The notes under the pieces are model-generated. The model saw only the letters and a program-made list of their open reading frames with translations. It did no database searches and was not told the origin of the DNA. Below are positions 18,890-28,190 of a stretch of 64,000 nucleotides of DNA, one piece after another. Source of the stretch: Actinopolyspora mortivallis DSM 44261. GTDB taxonomy: Bacteria; Actinomycetota; Actinomycetes; Mycobacteriales; Pseudonocardiaceae. Made by a program: the position numbers and the translations under genes. How positions within the stretch are numbered: position 1 is the first letter of the stretch; every line of letters begins with the position of its first letter. The stretch lies in NCBI RefSeq assembly GCF_000384035.1, contig NZ_KB913024.1, positions 883,655 to 947,654 of the forward strand. The letters run 5' to 3'.

Positions 18890-19174
18890 GTGATCACCGC
18901 GATCGTGCTCATCCGAACGGCCGCCGAGTACCTGACCCAGGCGGCGCAGGAGATCGCGGACATCGACGGTGTGAGCGAGGTCTACTCCTGTGCCGGTGAC
19001 GTGGACCTGATCGCGATGGTGCGCGCCCGGGCGCACGAGGAGATCGCCGACATCGTGCCCGGCCGGATCAACAAGGTCGCCGGCGTGTTGGACACCGACA
19101 CGCACATCGCCTTCCGCTCCTACTCCCGTCAGGACACCGAGGCCACCTTCTCCGTCGGCCTGGAGTCCTCCTGA
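18890..19174 (+). CDS. Stand-alone Lrp/AsnC ligand-binding (RAM) domain protein
   Basis: 94 residues forming a single alpha/beta RAM domain of the Lrp/AsnC kind (ITAIVLIRT, VYSCAGDVDLIAMVR, GVLDTDTHIAF), with no DNA-binding helix-turn-helix. Such stand-alone domains bind amino acids and can oligomerise or modulate full-length Lrp proteins. The GTG at 18890 has GGAGGG at 18878-18883. It lies between ctaF and the convergent trpD gene; a link to amino-acid sensing is inference. Confidence 0.88.
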   Translation: MITAIVLIRTAAEYLTQAAQEIADIDGVSEVYSCAGDVDLIAMVRARAHEEIADIVPGRINKVAGVLDTDTHIAFRSYSRQDTEATFSVGLESS

Positions 19175-19196
19175 GTCTTCTTCCGACCCGCCGAGC

Positions 19197-19227
19197 CCTC
19201 CCGCCCGACCCCACTCGGGGCGGGAGG
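19197..19227. terminator. Bidirectional hairpin RAM-domain gene / trpD
   Basis: 10-bp stem 19197-19206 with 19218-19227, 11-base loop, between convergent genes. Confidence 0.7.
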
Positions 19228-19265
19228 AGCCGGGGACACCGGTACCGGCAGCTTCGTCGTCGGGA

Positions 19266-20318
19266 TCAGTGCTCCGAGCGCAGCTCGCCGGAGAGTTCGC
19301 TCCAGGCGTCCAGCAGTTCGCGCGCGGCACCGGAGTCGACGGCCTCGGCGGCTTTCCGCAGCCCTTCCTCCAGGGCGCCTCGCAGGTCGGTGACCGGGCC
19401 GTCGTAGGCGGCCAGCGCGCCCGCCGTGTTCAGCAGTACCGCGTCGCGGACCGGACCACGCGCTCCGTCCAGCAGTTCGCGCACCACCCGGGCGTTCACG
19501 GCGGCGTCACCTCCCCGGAGCTTGTCCGGGCTGGTCAGCGCGATTCCGAAGTCGGTGGGGTCGATGTGTTCCCGGCGCACCGTGCCGTCGCCGACCACCC
19601 AGACCGTGGTGGTGGTCGTCGTGGTGATCTCGTCCATGCCGTCGTCGCCGCTGACCAGCAGCACCGAGTGACCACGGCGGGCGAAGGTCTCGGCCATGAT
19701 CGGGGCCATGCGCGGGTCGGCGCATCCGATCAGGCCGGAACCGGGACGGGCCGGGTTCGTCAGCGGGCCGAGCACGTTGAACGCGGTGGGGATGCCGATC
19801 TCCCGGCGGGGGCCCGCCGTGTGTTTCATGGCCGGGTGGAACAGGGCCGCGAAGCAGAAACCGATCCCCACCCGGCGGACGCACTCCCGGACTCCCTCGG
19901 GTGGCAGGTCGATGGCGACCCCCAGCTCCTCCAGCACGTCGGCGGTGCCGCAGTTCGAGGAGGCGGCGCGGTTGCCGTGTTTGACCACCGTGGCCCCGCA
20001 GGCTGCGAGCACGATCGAGGTCATGGTCGAGATGTTGACCGTGCCCGCCCGGTCGCCCCCGGTTCCGACCACGTCGACGGCCTTGTTCGGGATCTCCAGG
20101 GGCAGGGCGTGGGCGATCATGGCGTCGGCCATGCCGAGGATTTCCGAGGAAGTTTCGCCTTTCGCGCGCAACGCGACGGCGAAAGCGGCCACCCGGGCCG
20201 GGGTGGCCTCTCCCGTCATGATCTGGTCCATCGCCCACGCCGTCTCCGTGCTCTCCAAGGGCTGTCCGGAGACGAGACGGCTCAGCAGATCGGGCCAAGT
20301 GGGACTCGCTGTGTGCAC
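19266..20318 (-). CDS. trpD: Anthranilate phosphoribosyltransferase
   Basis: Second step of tryptophan synthesis: anthranilate plus PRPP gives phosphoribosyl-anthranilate. 350 residues. The PRPP site GTGGDRAGTVNIST is clear, as are KHGNRAASSNCGTADVLEELG and the HPAMKHTAGPRREIGI block. The start is GTG 20318 with GAGG eight bases upstream. It is separated from the other trp genes and lies 23 bases downstream of the receiver-like gene, so it is probably cotranscribed with it. A run of threonines (about ITTTTTTTVW) is unusual but in a variable loop. Confidence 0.94.
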   Translation of the reverse strand: MHTASPTWPDLLSRLVSGQPLESTETAWAMDQIMTGEATPARVAAFAVALRAKGETSSEILGMADAMIAHALPLEIPNKAVDVVGTGGDRAGTVNISTMTSIVLAACGATVVKHGNRAASSNCGTADVLEELGVAIDLPPEGVRECVRRVGIGFCFAALFHPAMKHTAGPRREIGIPTAFNVLGPLTNPARPGSGLIGCADPRMAPIMAETFARRGHSVLLVSGDDGMDEITTTTTTTVWVVGDGTVRREHIDPTDFGIALTSPDKLRGGDAAVNARVVRELLDGARGPVRDAVLLNTAGALAAYDGPVTDLRGALEEGLRKAAEAVDSGAARELLDAWSELSGELRSEH

Positions 20319-20341
20319 GATGGCGTCCTCGAATGTTCTTC

Positions 20342-20752
20342 TCAGCCGTGGGGTGCGGGAAGGACGTGCTCGCGCAGGACCCCGGCCACGCACTCGGCGG
20401 CGGTCAGCGGATCGAGTGGATACACCAGAACCGCATCGGCCAGGGACCAGGTGGCGAGCCAACGGTCGTCCTCACGTCGCACCGTGACCACGGTCGGTGG
20501 GCAGTCCGCAAGTTCGTTTTTCAGCTGCCGCGATACTCCCATCCCGCCCGTGGGCTGTGCCTCGCCGTCCAGGATCAGCAGATCCACCCGACCGGCGTCC
20601 ACCTCTCCGATCACCTCGGCCACGGTCGAGGCCTCCGTGTACCGCACCCGACCGACGTCGGGTGCCGGACGCCGTCCGATGGCCGTCGTGATCGCGTCAC
20701 GGACGTCCGCTCGGTGGCTGAACACGCAGACGTTGCTCGCCGATGTGTTCAT
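20342..20752 (-). CDS. Atypical receiver-like protein (Rv3143 type)
   Basis: 136-residue stand-alone domain with the fold pattern of a response-regulator receiver. The central aspartate is present (LLILDGEAQPTGGMG), but the N-terminal acidic pair is replaced (VFSHRADV) and the C-terminal lysine position has no obvious Lys (VVTVRREDD). Phosphorylation is therefore doubtful. There is no output domain. The closest match I recall is Rv3143. The ATG at 20752 follows AAGGAG. It is likely cotranscribed with trpD 23 bases downstream; the functional link is unknown. Confidence 0.82.
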   Translation of the reverse strand: MNTSASNVCVFSHRADVRDAITTAIGRRPAPDVGRVRYTEASTVAEVIGEVDAGRVDLLILDGEAQPTGGMGVSRQLKNELADCPPTVVTVRREDDRWLATWSLADAVLVYPLDPLTAAECVAGVLREHVLPAPHG

Positions 20753-20793
20753 GAGCACTCCTTGGCTGCCGTGGCGGCCGTTGTCCGACTGTG

Positions 20794-20816
20794 ACTCGTG
20801 CTCGGTGTTCACGAGT
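20794..20816. promoter_or_regulatory. Operator-like inverted repeat before the receiver-trpD operon
   Basis: ACTCGTG (20794-20800), nine bases, CACGAGT (20810-20816). A minus-strand TACGAT box lies at 20828-20823, so the repeat would occupy about +1 to +23 of the transcript. Confidence 0.4.
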
Positions 20817-21356
20817 GCTCGTATCGTATCCGGATCGGTGCGGAAAGGGGTAACACACCTCACTATTGCGAAGATCTCGTCGTGTTCGCCTCCGTGGCGG
20901 TTGTCCGCCCGGCCCGTTCTCCCCCGAATCCGACGGGCGGGAACTCCCCCTGATTTCGGTCCCTCCCCGAGGAGCTCCCGAAGGGCGGACACGCTGTGCG
21001 ACCGACCCGGAGGGGGAGGACGACCTCCGTCGGTGCTCGTGCCCAGCGCGAATCCGGCGGAGGGTGAGCGGACGAGGAATCCGGCGGCGGTTCGGACGGG
21101 GATTCCGTCCTCTGGTCTCGACCACCGTGTTTGTGCAGTTCAGTGCTGCTCGGATGGCGAGCCTGCCTTCTCGGGAGAGCGCCGGCCTCCCCGTGTGGAG
21201 GCAGCGGAACGCCTCCGGGGGTGGGAGCTCCTGTCCGGGAGCCGACCAGTGTGGAGGCCCGGTCGGGGCGTTCACACCGGGTAGTTCCCGCCGTGGTTCG
21301 ACTCCGTGGGAACGGACACGGGTGGACCCGCGCGGGCGTCCCGAAATCGTTCGCGA

Positions 21357-21362
21357 CATAAT
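21357..21362 (+). promoter_or_regulatory. -10 box of ctaE, leaderless arrangement
   Basis: CATAAT, seven bases, then GTG at 21370. The box overlaps the alternative ATG at 21361. Confidence 0.5.
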
Positions 21363-21369
21363 GCGTCGC

Positions 21370-21972
21370 GTGACAACGGCAGCGCCCTCAATCAGTCAAC
21401 GCGTGCACTCGCTGAACCGCCCGAACATGGTCAGCGTGGGCACCATCGTTTGGTTGGCCAGCGAGCTGATGTTCTTCGCCGGGCTCTTCGCCATGTTCTT
21501 CACGGTGAAGGCCCAGAACGAGGGTCCGTGGCCGCCGCCACCCGCCGAACTCAACGTGGCCTACGCCCTCCCGTTCACGATCATCCTGGTGGCGTCCTCG
21601 TTCACCTGTCAGTGGGGTGTGTTCGCGGCCGAGCGCGGCGACGTCTACGGACTCCGTCGCTGGTACATGCTCACGCTCGTGATGGGGCTGATCTTCGTGA
21701 TCGGCCAGGCCGGTGAGTACTACACGCTGATCACCGAGCACCACACCACGATGGCCACCTCGGCCTTCGGCACCGTGTTCTACATGACCACGGGTTTCCA
21801 CGGTCTCCACGTGATCGGGGGTCTCATCGCGTTCGTGATCCTGATGATCCGGACCAGGATGAGCAAGTTCACACCGGCCCAGGCCGTGGCCTCGATCGTG
21901 GTGTCGTACTACTGGCACTTCGTCGACATCGTGTGGATCGGCCTGTTCCTGGTCATCTACCTGGTGCCGTGA
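21370..21972 (+). CDS. ctaE: Cytochrome c oxidase subunit III
   Basis: Membrane subunit of the aa3 oxidase. About 200 residues with five helices; conserved [26 protein letters not shown] opens the protein, and [13 protein letters not shown] and [15 protein letters not shown] are hallmark blocks. I prefer GTG 21370 because a CATAAT box ends seven bases before it and no ribosome site is visible; ATG 21361 would add three residues. The qcrCAB cluster follows 111 bases downstream, the same order as Rv2193-Rv2196. Confidence 0.95.
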   Translation: MTTAAPSISQRVHSLNRPNMVSVGTIVWLASELMFFAGLFAMFFTVKAQNEGPWPPPPAELNVAYALPFTIILVASSFTCQWGVFAAERGDVYGLRRWYMLTLVMGLIFVIGQAGEYYTLITEHHTTMATSAFGTVFYMTTGFHGLHVIGGLIAFVILMIRTRMSKFTPAQAVASIVVSYYWHFVDIVWIGLFLVIYLVP

Positions 21973-22083
21973 GGCGGTCCGCGGAGGTCGCCACGCCATG
22001 GGGCCAAGGCAGCGATACGAGCAGAGCGTGATGTTGTTGCCGCTGAATCATCCCGAACATGACAGCAAGGGTTTTGCGCACTC

Positions 22084-22899
22084 ATGACCACCAACAAGAA
22101 ACGCAACCGCACGGGTTCCAAGTTCCGGCGACGGCTTTCCGGTGTGCTGGCGCTCGGGATCGCCTTGGTGGCCGCGGGCGGCCTCTACAGTGTGCTGCTT
22201 CCCGAACCGCAGACCGCGACGGCCGCGGAGGACCCGACGCTGGTCCAGCAAGGCAAGGAGCTCTACGAAGGCTCCGAAGGCTCCTGCATCAGCTGTCACG
22301 GCGAGAACCTGCAGGGCGTTGAGGATCGGGGTCCCAGCCTGATCGGGGTCGGTGGTGCGGCCGTGCACTTCCAGGTCTCCAGCGGGCGTATGCCGCTGGC
22401 GCGCCAGGGAGCGCAGGCTCAGCGCAAGCCCGCGAGGTTCTCCCCGGAGGAGATCCAGGCGCTCGCCGCGTACGTGCAGTCGGTCGGAGGCGGGCCGGAG
22501 CAGCCCGAGCAGAAGGGCGAACAGCTGCAGGGCGACGACCCCGCGCGCGGTGCCGAACTGTTCCGACTGAACTGCGCCTCCTGTCACAACTTCACCGGAC
22601 GGGGAATCGCGCTGTCCTCGGGTAAGTTCGCCCCGGAACTGGCTCCGGCCTCCGAGCAGCAGATCTACGAGGCGATGCTCACCGGGCCGGAGAACATGCC
22701 GAAGTTCTCCGAGCGGCAACTCACTCCCCAGGAGAAGCAGGACATCATCGCCTACGTGAAGTCGGTGACCGACGGCAACAACAACCCCGGGGGCAACGCG
22801 CTCGGTGGCTATGGTCCGGGTCCCGAGACGGTCGTCGCCTGGGTCATCGGCCTCGGTAGTCTCGTCGGTCTCACCCTGTGGATCGGAGCCAGGGCATGA
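22084..22899 (+). CDS. qcrC: Cytochrome bc1 complex di-haem cytochrome c subunit
   Basis: Diheme c subunit that replaces a soluble cytochrome c by passing electrons directly from bc1 to the aa3 oxidase. 271 residues: an N-terminal anchor/signal helix (about 18-38), two cytochrome c domains with haem motifs CISCH (C68-H72) and CASCH (C164-H168), and a C-terminal membrane helix. Met ligands are plausible in SGRMPL and ENMPKF. Its TGA overlaps the qcrA ATG, so the two are translationally coupled. ATG 22084 chosen; no strong ribosome site. Confidence 0.96.
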   Translation: MTTNKKRNRTGSKFRRRLSGVLALGIALVAAGGLYSVLLPEPQTATAAEDPTLVQQGKELYEGSEGSCISCHGENLQGVEDRGPSLIGVGGAAVHFQVSSGRMPLARQGAQAQRKPARFSPEEIQALAAYVQSVGGGPEQPEQKGEQLQGDDPARGAELFRLNCASCHNFTGRGIALSSGKFAPELAPASEQQIYEAMLTGPENMPKFSERQLTPQEKQDIIAYVKSVTDGNNNPGGNALGGYGPGPETVVAWVIGLGSLVGLTLWIGARA

Positions 22900-24095
22900 G
22901 TGAGCGGGATATGAGCGAGAACAACAGCGAACGACACGACAACGAAGCGGGCAACGAGCACGCCCCCGCCAACTCGGAGCGACGTCAGCCCACCGAGGCG
23001 GAACTCGCGGAGATGAGCCGCGACGAGAAGGTCCGGCTGGGGTTGGCCCAGGACGACGTCGAACTGGTCGAGTACCCCGATCCCTGGCCGGTCAAGGGGA
23101 CTCGTGCCGAACGCCGCGCCGAGCGCGCCGTCGCCGCCTGGTTCTCCCTGGCCGGTTTCTCGGCCCTGGCCTTCATCGGGGTTTTCGTCTTCTGGCCCTG
23201 GCGCTACGTCAACCCGCTGGCCGACGAGCGGGGACACTTCCTGTACTCGCTGTACAACCCGTTGATCGGGTTCTTCCTGGGGCTGTCGATCCTGTCGGTG
23301 GGCATCGGGGCGATCCTGTACTCGAAGAAGTTCATGCCCCACGAGGTCGCCGTGCAGCAGCGTCACGACGGGCACGGCTCCTCCGAGCTGGACCGGCAGA
23401 CGATCACGGCCGAGCTGGCCGACGCGGGCAACCGCAGCACGATCGCCCGCCGCTCCATGATCAAGCGGACCGCCGGTTTCGGGGCCGGGGCCTTCGGTCT
23501 GGGCACGGGCGTGCTGGTGCTCGGCGGGATGGTCAAGAACCCCTGGGCGGAGACGGGTCCCGACTCGCTCAACCACACCGGATGGATGCAGAGCGAGGGC
23601 GAGAAGGTCTACCTGCGACGCGACACCGGAGACCCCCACGAGATCTCGCTGGTGCGGGCCCAGGACCTCTCCCCGGGCGGTTTCGAGACGGTCTTCCCGT
23701 TCCGGGAGTCCGAGCGGGGTAACGAGGAGGCGTTGCTGCACGCCCTGCGCCGTTCCGACAACCCGGTCATGCTGATCCGGCTGCGTCCGGGCGACAAGCC
23801 GGTGACACGCCAGGGGCAGGAGGACTTCAACTACGGCGACTACTACGCCTACTCCAAGATCTGTACCCACCTGGGCTGCCCGACCTCGTTGTACGAGGCC
23901 CAGACCGGTCGGTTGCTCTGTCCCTGCCACCAGTCGCAGTTCGACGTGGCCAACAGCTACGCCAAGCCGGTCTTCGGTCCCGCCACACGCGCTCTGCCGC
24001 AGTTGCCGATCACGATCGACGAGGAAGGCTACTTCGTGGCGAAGAGCGACTTCATCGAGCCGATCGGCCCGGCTTACTGGGAGCGGAATTCATGA
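22896..24095 (+). CDS. qcrA: Cytochrome bc1 complex Rieske iron-sulfur subunit
   Basis: Carries the [2Fe-2S] Rieske cluster that takes electrons from menaquinol. 399 residues, the long actinobacterial form: an acidic, Asn/Glu-rich N-terminal tail (1-60), three predicted helices (two near 85-145, one near 185-210), then the Rieske domain with CTHLGCPTS (C323, H325, C328) and CPCHQSQFD (C342, C344, H345). ATGA overlaps join it to qcrC upstream and qcrB downstream. Confidence 0.96.
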   Translation: MSERDMSENNSERHDNEAGNEHAPANSERRQPTEAELAEMSRDEKVRLGLAQDDVELVEYPDPWPVKGTRAERRAERAVAAWFSLAGFSALAFIGVFVFWPWRYVNPLADERGHFLYSLYNPLIGFFLGLSILSVGIGAILYSKKFMPHEVAVQQRHDGHGSSELDRQTITAELADAGNRSTIARRSMIKRTAGFGAGAFGLGTGVLVLGGMVKNPWAETGPDSLNHTGWMQSEGEKVYLRRDTGDPHEISLVRAQDLSPGGFETVFPFRESERGNEEALLHALRRSDNPVMLIRLRPGDKPVTRQGQEDFNYGDYYAYSKICTHLGCPTSLYEAQTGRLLCPCHQSQFDVANSYAKPVFGPATRALPQLPITIDEEGYFVAKSDFIEPIGPAYWERNS

Positions 24096-25780
24096 GTTCG
24101 ATAACCACCCCGACCAAGTCGGAAAGCGCGCTGTACCGCGCGGCCAGCAAGCAGGCCGACGAGGTCGACAAACGGTTCAACGCAGCGGCCGGTCTGCGCA
24201 GGCAGTTCAACAAGGTGTTCCCCACCCACTGGTCGTTCCTGCTGGGTGAGGTGGCGCTGTACACCTTCATCCTGCTGCTGCTGACCGGCACCTACCTGGC
24301 GTTCTTCTTCGACCCCTCGATGGCGGAGGTGCAGTACCAGGGCGCCTACACCAACCTGCGCGGCATCGAGATGTCCCGGGCCTTCGCCAGCGCCCTGGAC
24401 ATCTCCTTCGAGGTGCGCGGAGGGATGTTCGCCAGGCAGGTACACCACTGGGCCGCGCTGCTGTTCATGGCCTCGATCGTGGCCCACATGCTGCGTATCT
24501 TCTTCACGGGCGCCTTCCGGCGTCCGAGGGAGACCAACTGGATGATCGGCATTCTGCTGTTCATCCTGGGCATGTTCGAGGGCTTCACCGGCTACTCGCT
24601 GCCGGACGACCTGCTGTCCGGCACCGGTGTGCGTATCGCCTCCGGGATCACCCTGTCGATCCCCGTGGTCGGCACCTGGATCCACTGGATCCTGTTCGGC
24701 GGGGAGTTCCCCGGCACCGAACTGATCCCGCGCTTCTACATGATGCACATCTTCCTGCTGCCGGGGATCATCCTCGGACTGATCGCCGTGCACCTGGCAC
24801 TGGTCTGGTACCAGAAGCACACCCAGTTCCCCGGTGTGCGGCGCAAGGAGAGCAACGTCGTCGGTGTGCGGATCATGCCGGTGTTCGCGACCAAGGCCGG
24901 TGGCTTCTTCGCCGTGGTCACCGGTGTGACGGCGCTGATGGGCGGCATCTTCCAGATCAACCCGATCTGGCACCTCGGTCCGTACAACGCCTCGCAGGTC
25001 TCGGCCGCCTCCCAGCCGGACTGGTACATGATCTGGACGGACGGCTCCAGCCGGCTCTGGCCCGCCTGGGAGGTCTACCTGTGGGGTGAGTACACCATCC
25101 CCGCCGTGTTCTTCCCGACGGTGCTGTTCATGGGGCTGATCTTCACCGTCGCGATCGCCTACCCGGCGATCGAGCGCAAGCTCACCGGCGACGACGCCCA
25201 CCACAACCTGTTGCAGCGTCCACGGGACGTTCCGGTGCGCACCAGCCTCGGGATGATGGCGCTGACCTTCTTCTCGGTGCTGATGATCTCGGGTGTCAAC
25301 GACATCATCGCCTTCAAGTTCGACATCTCCCTGAACGCGATGACCTGGCTCGGGCGTATCGGACTGCTGGTCGCCCCGCCGATCGTCTACTACGTCACCT
25401 ACCGGATCTGCCTCGGTCTGCAGAAGTCCGACCGGGAGGTGCTGGAACACGGCATCGAGACGGGGATCATCAAGCGGCTGCCGCACGGGGAGTTCGTCGA
25501 GGTGCACCAGCCGCTCGGCCCGGTGGACGAGCACGGCCACCCGGAGGAGCTGGAGTACCAGGGCGCTCCGGTGCCGAAGAAGATGAACAAGCTGGGTGCC
25601 GCGGGCAAGCCGGTCGAGGGCAGCTGGCTCAAGCCCGACCCGAGCGAGGAGACGGCCGCACTGGAGGCCGCGCGTGCGCGCGAGCACGCGGAGGCCCTGG
25701 AGCGGGAGCGGAACTCCGCCGAGGAGCAGGACCCCGACCGGGAGCTCGTCGGCGGCAAGGCCCGCCAGCCCGAGGAGTGA
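24092..25780 (+). CDS. qcrB: Cytochrome bc1 complex cytochrome b subunit
   Basis: Quinol-oxidising core of the bc1 complex with two b haems. 562 residues, longer than mitochondrial cytochrome b because of a charged cytoplasmic C-terminal tail (from about residue 470). Haem-ligand helices contain [21 protein letters not shown] and related blocks; the Qo-site region shows the actinobacterial PDW motif ([12 protein letters not shown]). The ATG at 24092 overlaps the qcrA stop. This is the subunit hit by Q203-type inhibitors in mycobacteria. Confidence 0.96.
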   Translation: MSSITTPTKSESALYRAASKQADEVDKRFNAAAGLRRQFNKVFPTHWSFLLGEVALYTFILLLLTGTYLAFFFDPSMAEVQYQGAYTNLRGIEMSRAFASALDISFEVRGGMFARQVHHWAALLFMASIVAHMLRIFFTGAFRRPRETNWMIGILLFILGMFEGFTGYSLPDDLLSGTGVRIASGITLSIPVVGTWIHWILFGGEFPGTELIPRFYMMHIFLLPGIILGLIAVHLALVWYQKHTQFPGVRRKESNVVGVRIMPVFATKAGGFFAVVTGVTALMGGIFQINPIWHLGPYNASQVSAASQPDWYMIWTDGSSRLWPAWEVYLWGEYTIPAVFFPTVLFMGLIFTVAIAYPAIERKLTGDDAHHNLLQRPRDVPVRTSLGMMALTFFSVLMISGVNDIIAFKFDISLNAMTWLGRIGLLVAPPIVYYVTYRICLGLQKSDREVLEHGIETGIIKRLPHGEFVEVHQPLGPVDEHGHPEELEYQGAPVPKKMNKLGAAGKPVEGSWLKPDPSEETAALEAARAREHAEALERERNSAEEQDPDRELVGGKARQPEE

Positions 25781-25803
25781 TCCTTCCCACGGCACCGTGG
25801 GCC

Positions 25804-25844
25804 GAACCGGCGGTCCCGTCCCGCGTGGACGGGGCCGCCGGTTC
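25804..25844 (+). terminator. Strong terminator after qcrCAB
   Basis: 18-bp stem (25804-25821 with 25827-25844, one G-U pair), five-base loop, followed by TTCGTTTT. Confidence 0.88.
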
Positions 25845-25894
25845 TTCGTTTTCCCAGGGGAGGGTGCGCCCGCGTCCGGCGCGGCGGGAGGTAC

Positions 25895-25900
25895 TACGGT
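25895..25900 (+). promoter_or_regulatory. -10 box of the PPOX gene, leaderless arrangement
   Basis: TACGGT, seven bases, then ATG at 25908. Confidence 0.6.
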
Positions 25901-25907
25901 CGGGATC

Positions 25908-26324
25908 ATGACGGAGATCACCGATTCGGTGCGTTCCTTCCTGGAGCAGGGCGGTCGTACCGGCAAACTCGGCTACCTGGCTCCGGACGGACGTCCCCTG
26001 GTCGCCCCGATCTGGTTCGCCCCCGAAGGGGGACGGATCGTGTTCAACACCGGAGCGGACAGTGCCAAGGCGGCCGCGATCGCCCGGGACCCGCGTCTGA
26101 CGCTGTGCGTCGACGAACAGAGCGCCCACACGTTCGTGCAGCTCCAGGGCACCGCCGAGACCACCGACGACGGCGACGAGGTGCTGCGGGTGGCCACCAC
26201 GGTGGCGGCCCACTACGTGGGGGCCGAGAAGGCCGAGCGCGTCGGCAGCCGGATCGCGGGACCGGGCCAGCTCGCGGTGTACCTGTATCCGAGCCGGATC
26301 GTCACCAGTGGTGACCTGGAGTGA
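25908..26324 (+). CDS. PPOX-class (split beta-barrel) flavin/deazaflavin-binding protein
   Basis: 138-residue single-domain protein of the pyridoxamine-5'-phosphate-oxidase-like fold, probably dimeric and cytosolic. GKLGYLAPDGRPLVAPIWFAPEGGRIVF and DPRLTLCVDE are typical of the F420-dependent PPOX subgroup common in actinobacteria. The true cofactor (F420, FMN or haem) and substrate are unknown. ATG 25908 is preceded by TACGGT plus seven bases and no ribosome site. It stands alone after the qcrCAB terminator. Confidence 0.87.
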   Translation: MTEITDSVRSFLEQGGRTGKLGYLAPDGRPLVAPIWFAPEGGRIVFNTGADSAKAAAIARDPRLTLCVDEQSAHTFVQLQGTAETTDDGDEVLRVATTVAAHYVGAEKAERVGSRIAGPGQLAVYLYPSRIVTSGDLE

Positions 26325-26373
26325 TCCTCCGGGAGGCGACGGCGTTCGGCGTGCGCTCCCGCAGGGTGATGGT

Positions 26374-28086
26374 TCAGTCCGCCCCGGGGTAGGGAGTGCG
26401 CGCGGACGAGGCCCGTTCGGCCCACTCACGCCACTTTCCCGCCGATCCGGCGGGCTCGCTCCACGGTCGGCGGCACCGGACCATTCTGGTCTCCGTGGCG
26501 GACAGCCAGCGGTGTATCACCCGGACCTCCTCGACCGGGGCTCCGTACAGGGGATCCGGTCCCGGCACCACGGTTTCGGCCGTGGCGAGCAGCGCCTCGA
26601 CCACCGGCATCGGAGGGGTGTCCCGGGGGGCGGTGCCCGCCGCGGCCAGCCGCCCGTGCCGTACCACGGCGATCAGCCATCCCCCGGACCCGTCGGGGCG
26701 CGCGGCGACCAGTTCCGGAACGCGGGCCAGGGCGGCCAACCGCTGACCGCGGTCGAGGGCGTGGACGAGTGCGGCGAGGCGGTCCCGTCCCCAGGCGGCC
26801 TCCTCGAAGCGCTGGAGCGTGGCGAGCTCCTCCAGCCGCCCGTGCAGCCGGTGCAGCACCGCGTCCCCGCTGCCGTCGCCCAGTTCCCGGACCGTGCTCA
26901 CGTGCCGGTCGTACTCGGAGGGGGTTTCGTGACCGGCGCAGGGAGCCCCGCAGCGCCCGAGCTCGTACACGGCACAGGGGCTGCGCCCCGAACCCCCGGC
27001 CGGGATCCCTTCGGTGCAGCTCCGGAGGCCGGTGACCTCGTGCAGCGCCTCCACGGCCCGGGCCGCGGAGTTCCTGGTGCGGAACGGTCCGAGTGAGTCC
27101 CGCCCCGGTTTCCGGGTGATCCTCAGCCTGGGGAAGGTCTCCGCGGTGAGCGAGATCCACCAGGCTCTGCCCGGGTTCTTGGACCTGCGGTTGTACTCGG
27201 GGCGGTGGGCGCCCAGCAGACGTAGTTCCCTCACCTGTGCTTCGAGTGGGTGTGCGCAGCTCACGTGGTCGACCCGCTCGGCCAGCGAGACCATCTCCCG
27301 TACGCGTGCCCTGCGTTCCCCGGCCGTGAAGTACTGGCCGACCCTGCGGCGCAGGTTCGTGGCGGTGCCGATGTAGAGCACCTCCTCGTTCGGGCCGAGG
27401 AACATGTACACCCCCGGACCGTTGGGGAGTCCGGCCGCCAGGTCGCGCTTGCCCCGTTGGGCGGCGGTCACCCCCGACAGGTACTCCGACAGCTCCTCCA
27501 GACAGCGGACCCCGTGGGGAAGTCTGCGCAGCAGCGCGTGCAGCACGTCGGCGGTGGCGCGGGCGTCCCGCAGCGCCCGGTGGGCGGGAGTGTGTGCGGT
27601 GCCCAGCGCCGTGGTGAGCTCGCCCAGGGAGTGTCCCCGCGTCTGGCCGGCGGGGAGTGCCCTGCGTGCCAGGCGCAGCGTGCAGACCACGGGTGGGTTC
27701 GGCCAGCGCAGCCCCAGTCGGGCGCAGCCCGCCCGCAGGAATCCGAGGTCGAACGGGGCGTTGTGCGCCACGATCACACCGTCACCGACGAAGTCGAGAA
27801 AGGCGGGCAGCGCGCTGTCGAGCGCGGGTGCCTCGGAGAGCATGTGGTCGGTGATGCCGGTGATCGCGGTGACCTCGGATGGGACCCGGCGGCCGGGGGA
27901 TACCAGAGTGGAGAACTCCGCCACCGTCTCGCCTCCGCGCGTCTTCACCGCGGCGATCTCGGTGATGCCGTCCCGCTCGCGGCTGCGGCCCGTGGTTTCC
28001 AGGTCCACCACGACGAAGGTGACCTCGTCGAGTGGCTGTCCCACTTCGTCGAGGGACATCTGGGCGTGCTGCGGGGACCTGGTCAT
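26374..28086 (-). CDS. DnaQ-like 3'-5' exonuclease fused to a UvrC-like GIY-YIG domain
   Basis: 570 residues with two nuclease modules. N-terminal DEDDh exonuclease (about 20-185): VVDLETTG, HNAPFDLGFLRA and HRALRDARAT give the three acidic motifs and the histidine. Then a GIY-YIG domain (about 210-300): GVYMFLGPNEEVLYIGTATNLRRRVGQYF, followed by a UvrC-like region with two Cys-x3-Cys-type spots (RCGAPCAG). The UvrC RNase H-like and HhH parts are missing. It matches the Rv2191 type, a probable repair nuclease of unsettled role. The ATG at 28086 has no ribosome site; ATG 28059 is the alternative. Divergent from the NYN protein gene. Confidence 0.9.
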   Translation of the reverse strand: MTRSPQHAQMSLDEVGQPLDEVTFVVVDLETTGRSRERDGITEIAAVKTRGGETVAEFSTLVSPGRRVPSEVTAITGITDHMLSEAPALDSALPAFLDFVGDGVIVAHNAPFDLGFLRAGCARLGLRWPNPPVVCTLRLARRALPAGQTRGHSLGELTTALGTAHTPAHRALRDARATADVLHALLRRLPHGVRCLEELSEYLSGVTAAQRGKRDLAAGLPNGPGVYMFLGPNEEVLYIGTATNLRRRVGQYFTAGERRARVREMVSLAERVDHVSCAHPLEAQVRELRLLGAHRPEYNRRSKNPGRAWWISLTAETFPRLRITRKPGRDSLGPFRTRNSAARAVEALHEVTGLRSCTEGIPAGGSGRSPCAVYELGRCGAPCAGHETPSEYDRHVSTVRELGDGSGDAVLHRLHGRLEELATLQRFEEAAWGRDRLAALVHALDRGQRLAALARVPELVAARPDGSGGWLIAVVRHGRLAAAGTAPRDTPPMPVVEALLATAETVVPGPDPLYGAPVEEVRVIHRWLSATETRMVRCRRPWSEPAGSAGKWREWAERASSARTPYPGAD

Positions 28087-28178
28087 CGTGGTGAGGGTAT
28101 GCGCTCGTGCTGACCGGCGGGAAAGAGTGTGCGGCGACACCGCAACCGCCGGATGTAGGTAATCGTCCGCGCAGACCT

Positions 28179-28184
28179 TAGCCT
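28179..28184 (+). promoter_or_regulatory. -10 box of the NYN protein gene, leaderless arrangement
   Basis: TAGCCT, six bases, then GTG at 28191. Confidence 0.55.
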
Positions 28185-28190
28185 GGAAGA

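Larger units (their letters stand above)
20753..21369. other. Divergent intergenic region, receiver gene / ctaE
   Basis: About 617 bases without a convincing gene. The left part holds a minus-strand TACGAT box and an inverted repeat. The right end holds the ctaE -10 box. The ~500 bases between show no repeat, hairpin or RNA motif I recognise. Confidence 0.55.

Noticed and set aside
19590-19630. Trinucleotide-like ACC/GGT repeat within trpD.
   Set aside because: It encodes a short threonine run in a variable loop; too short and interrupted to be a functional repeat.
20866-21360. Possible gene in the gap before ctaE, in frame with it.
   Set aside because: The translation is Arg/Pro/Gly-rich without motifs and is only an upstream extension of the ctaE frame.
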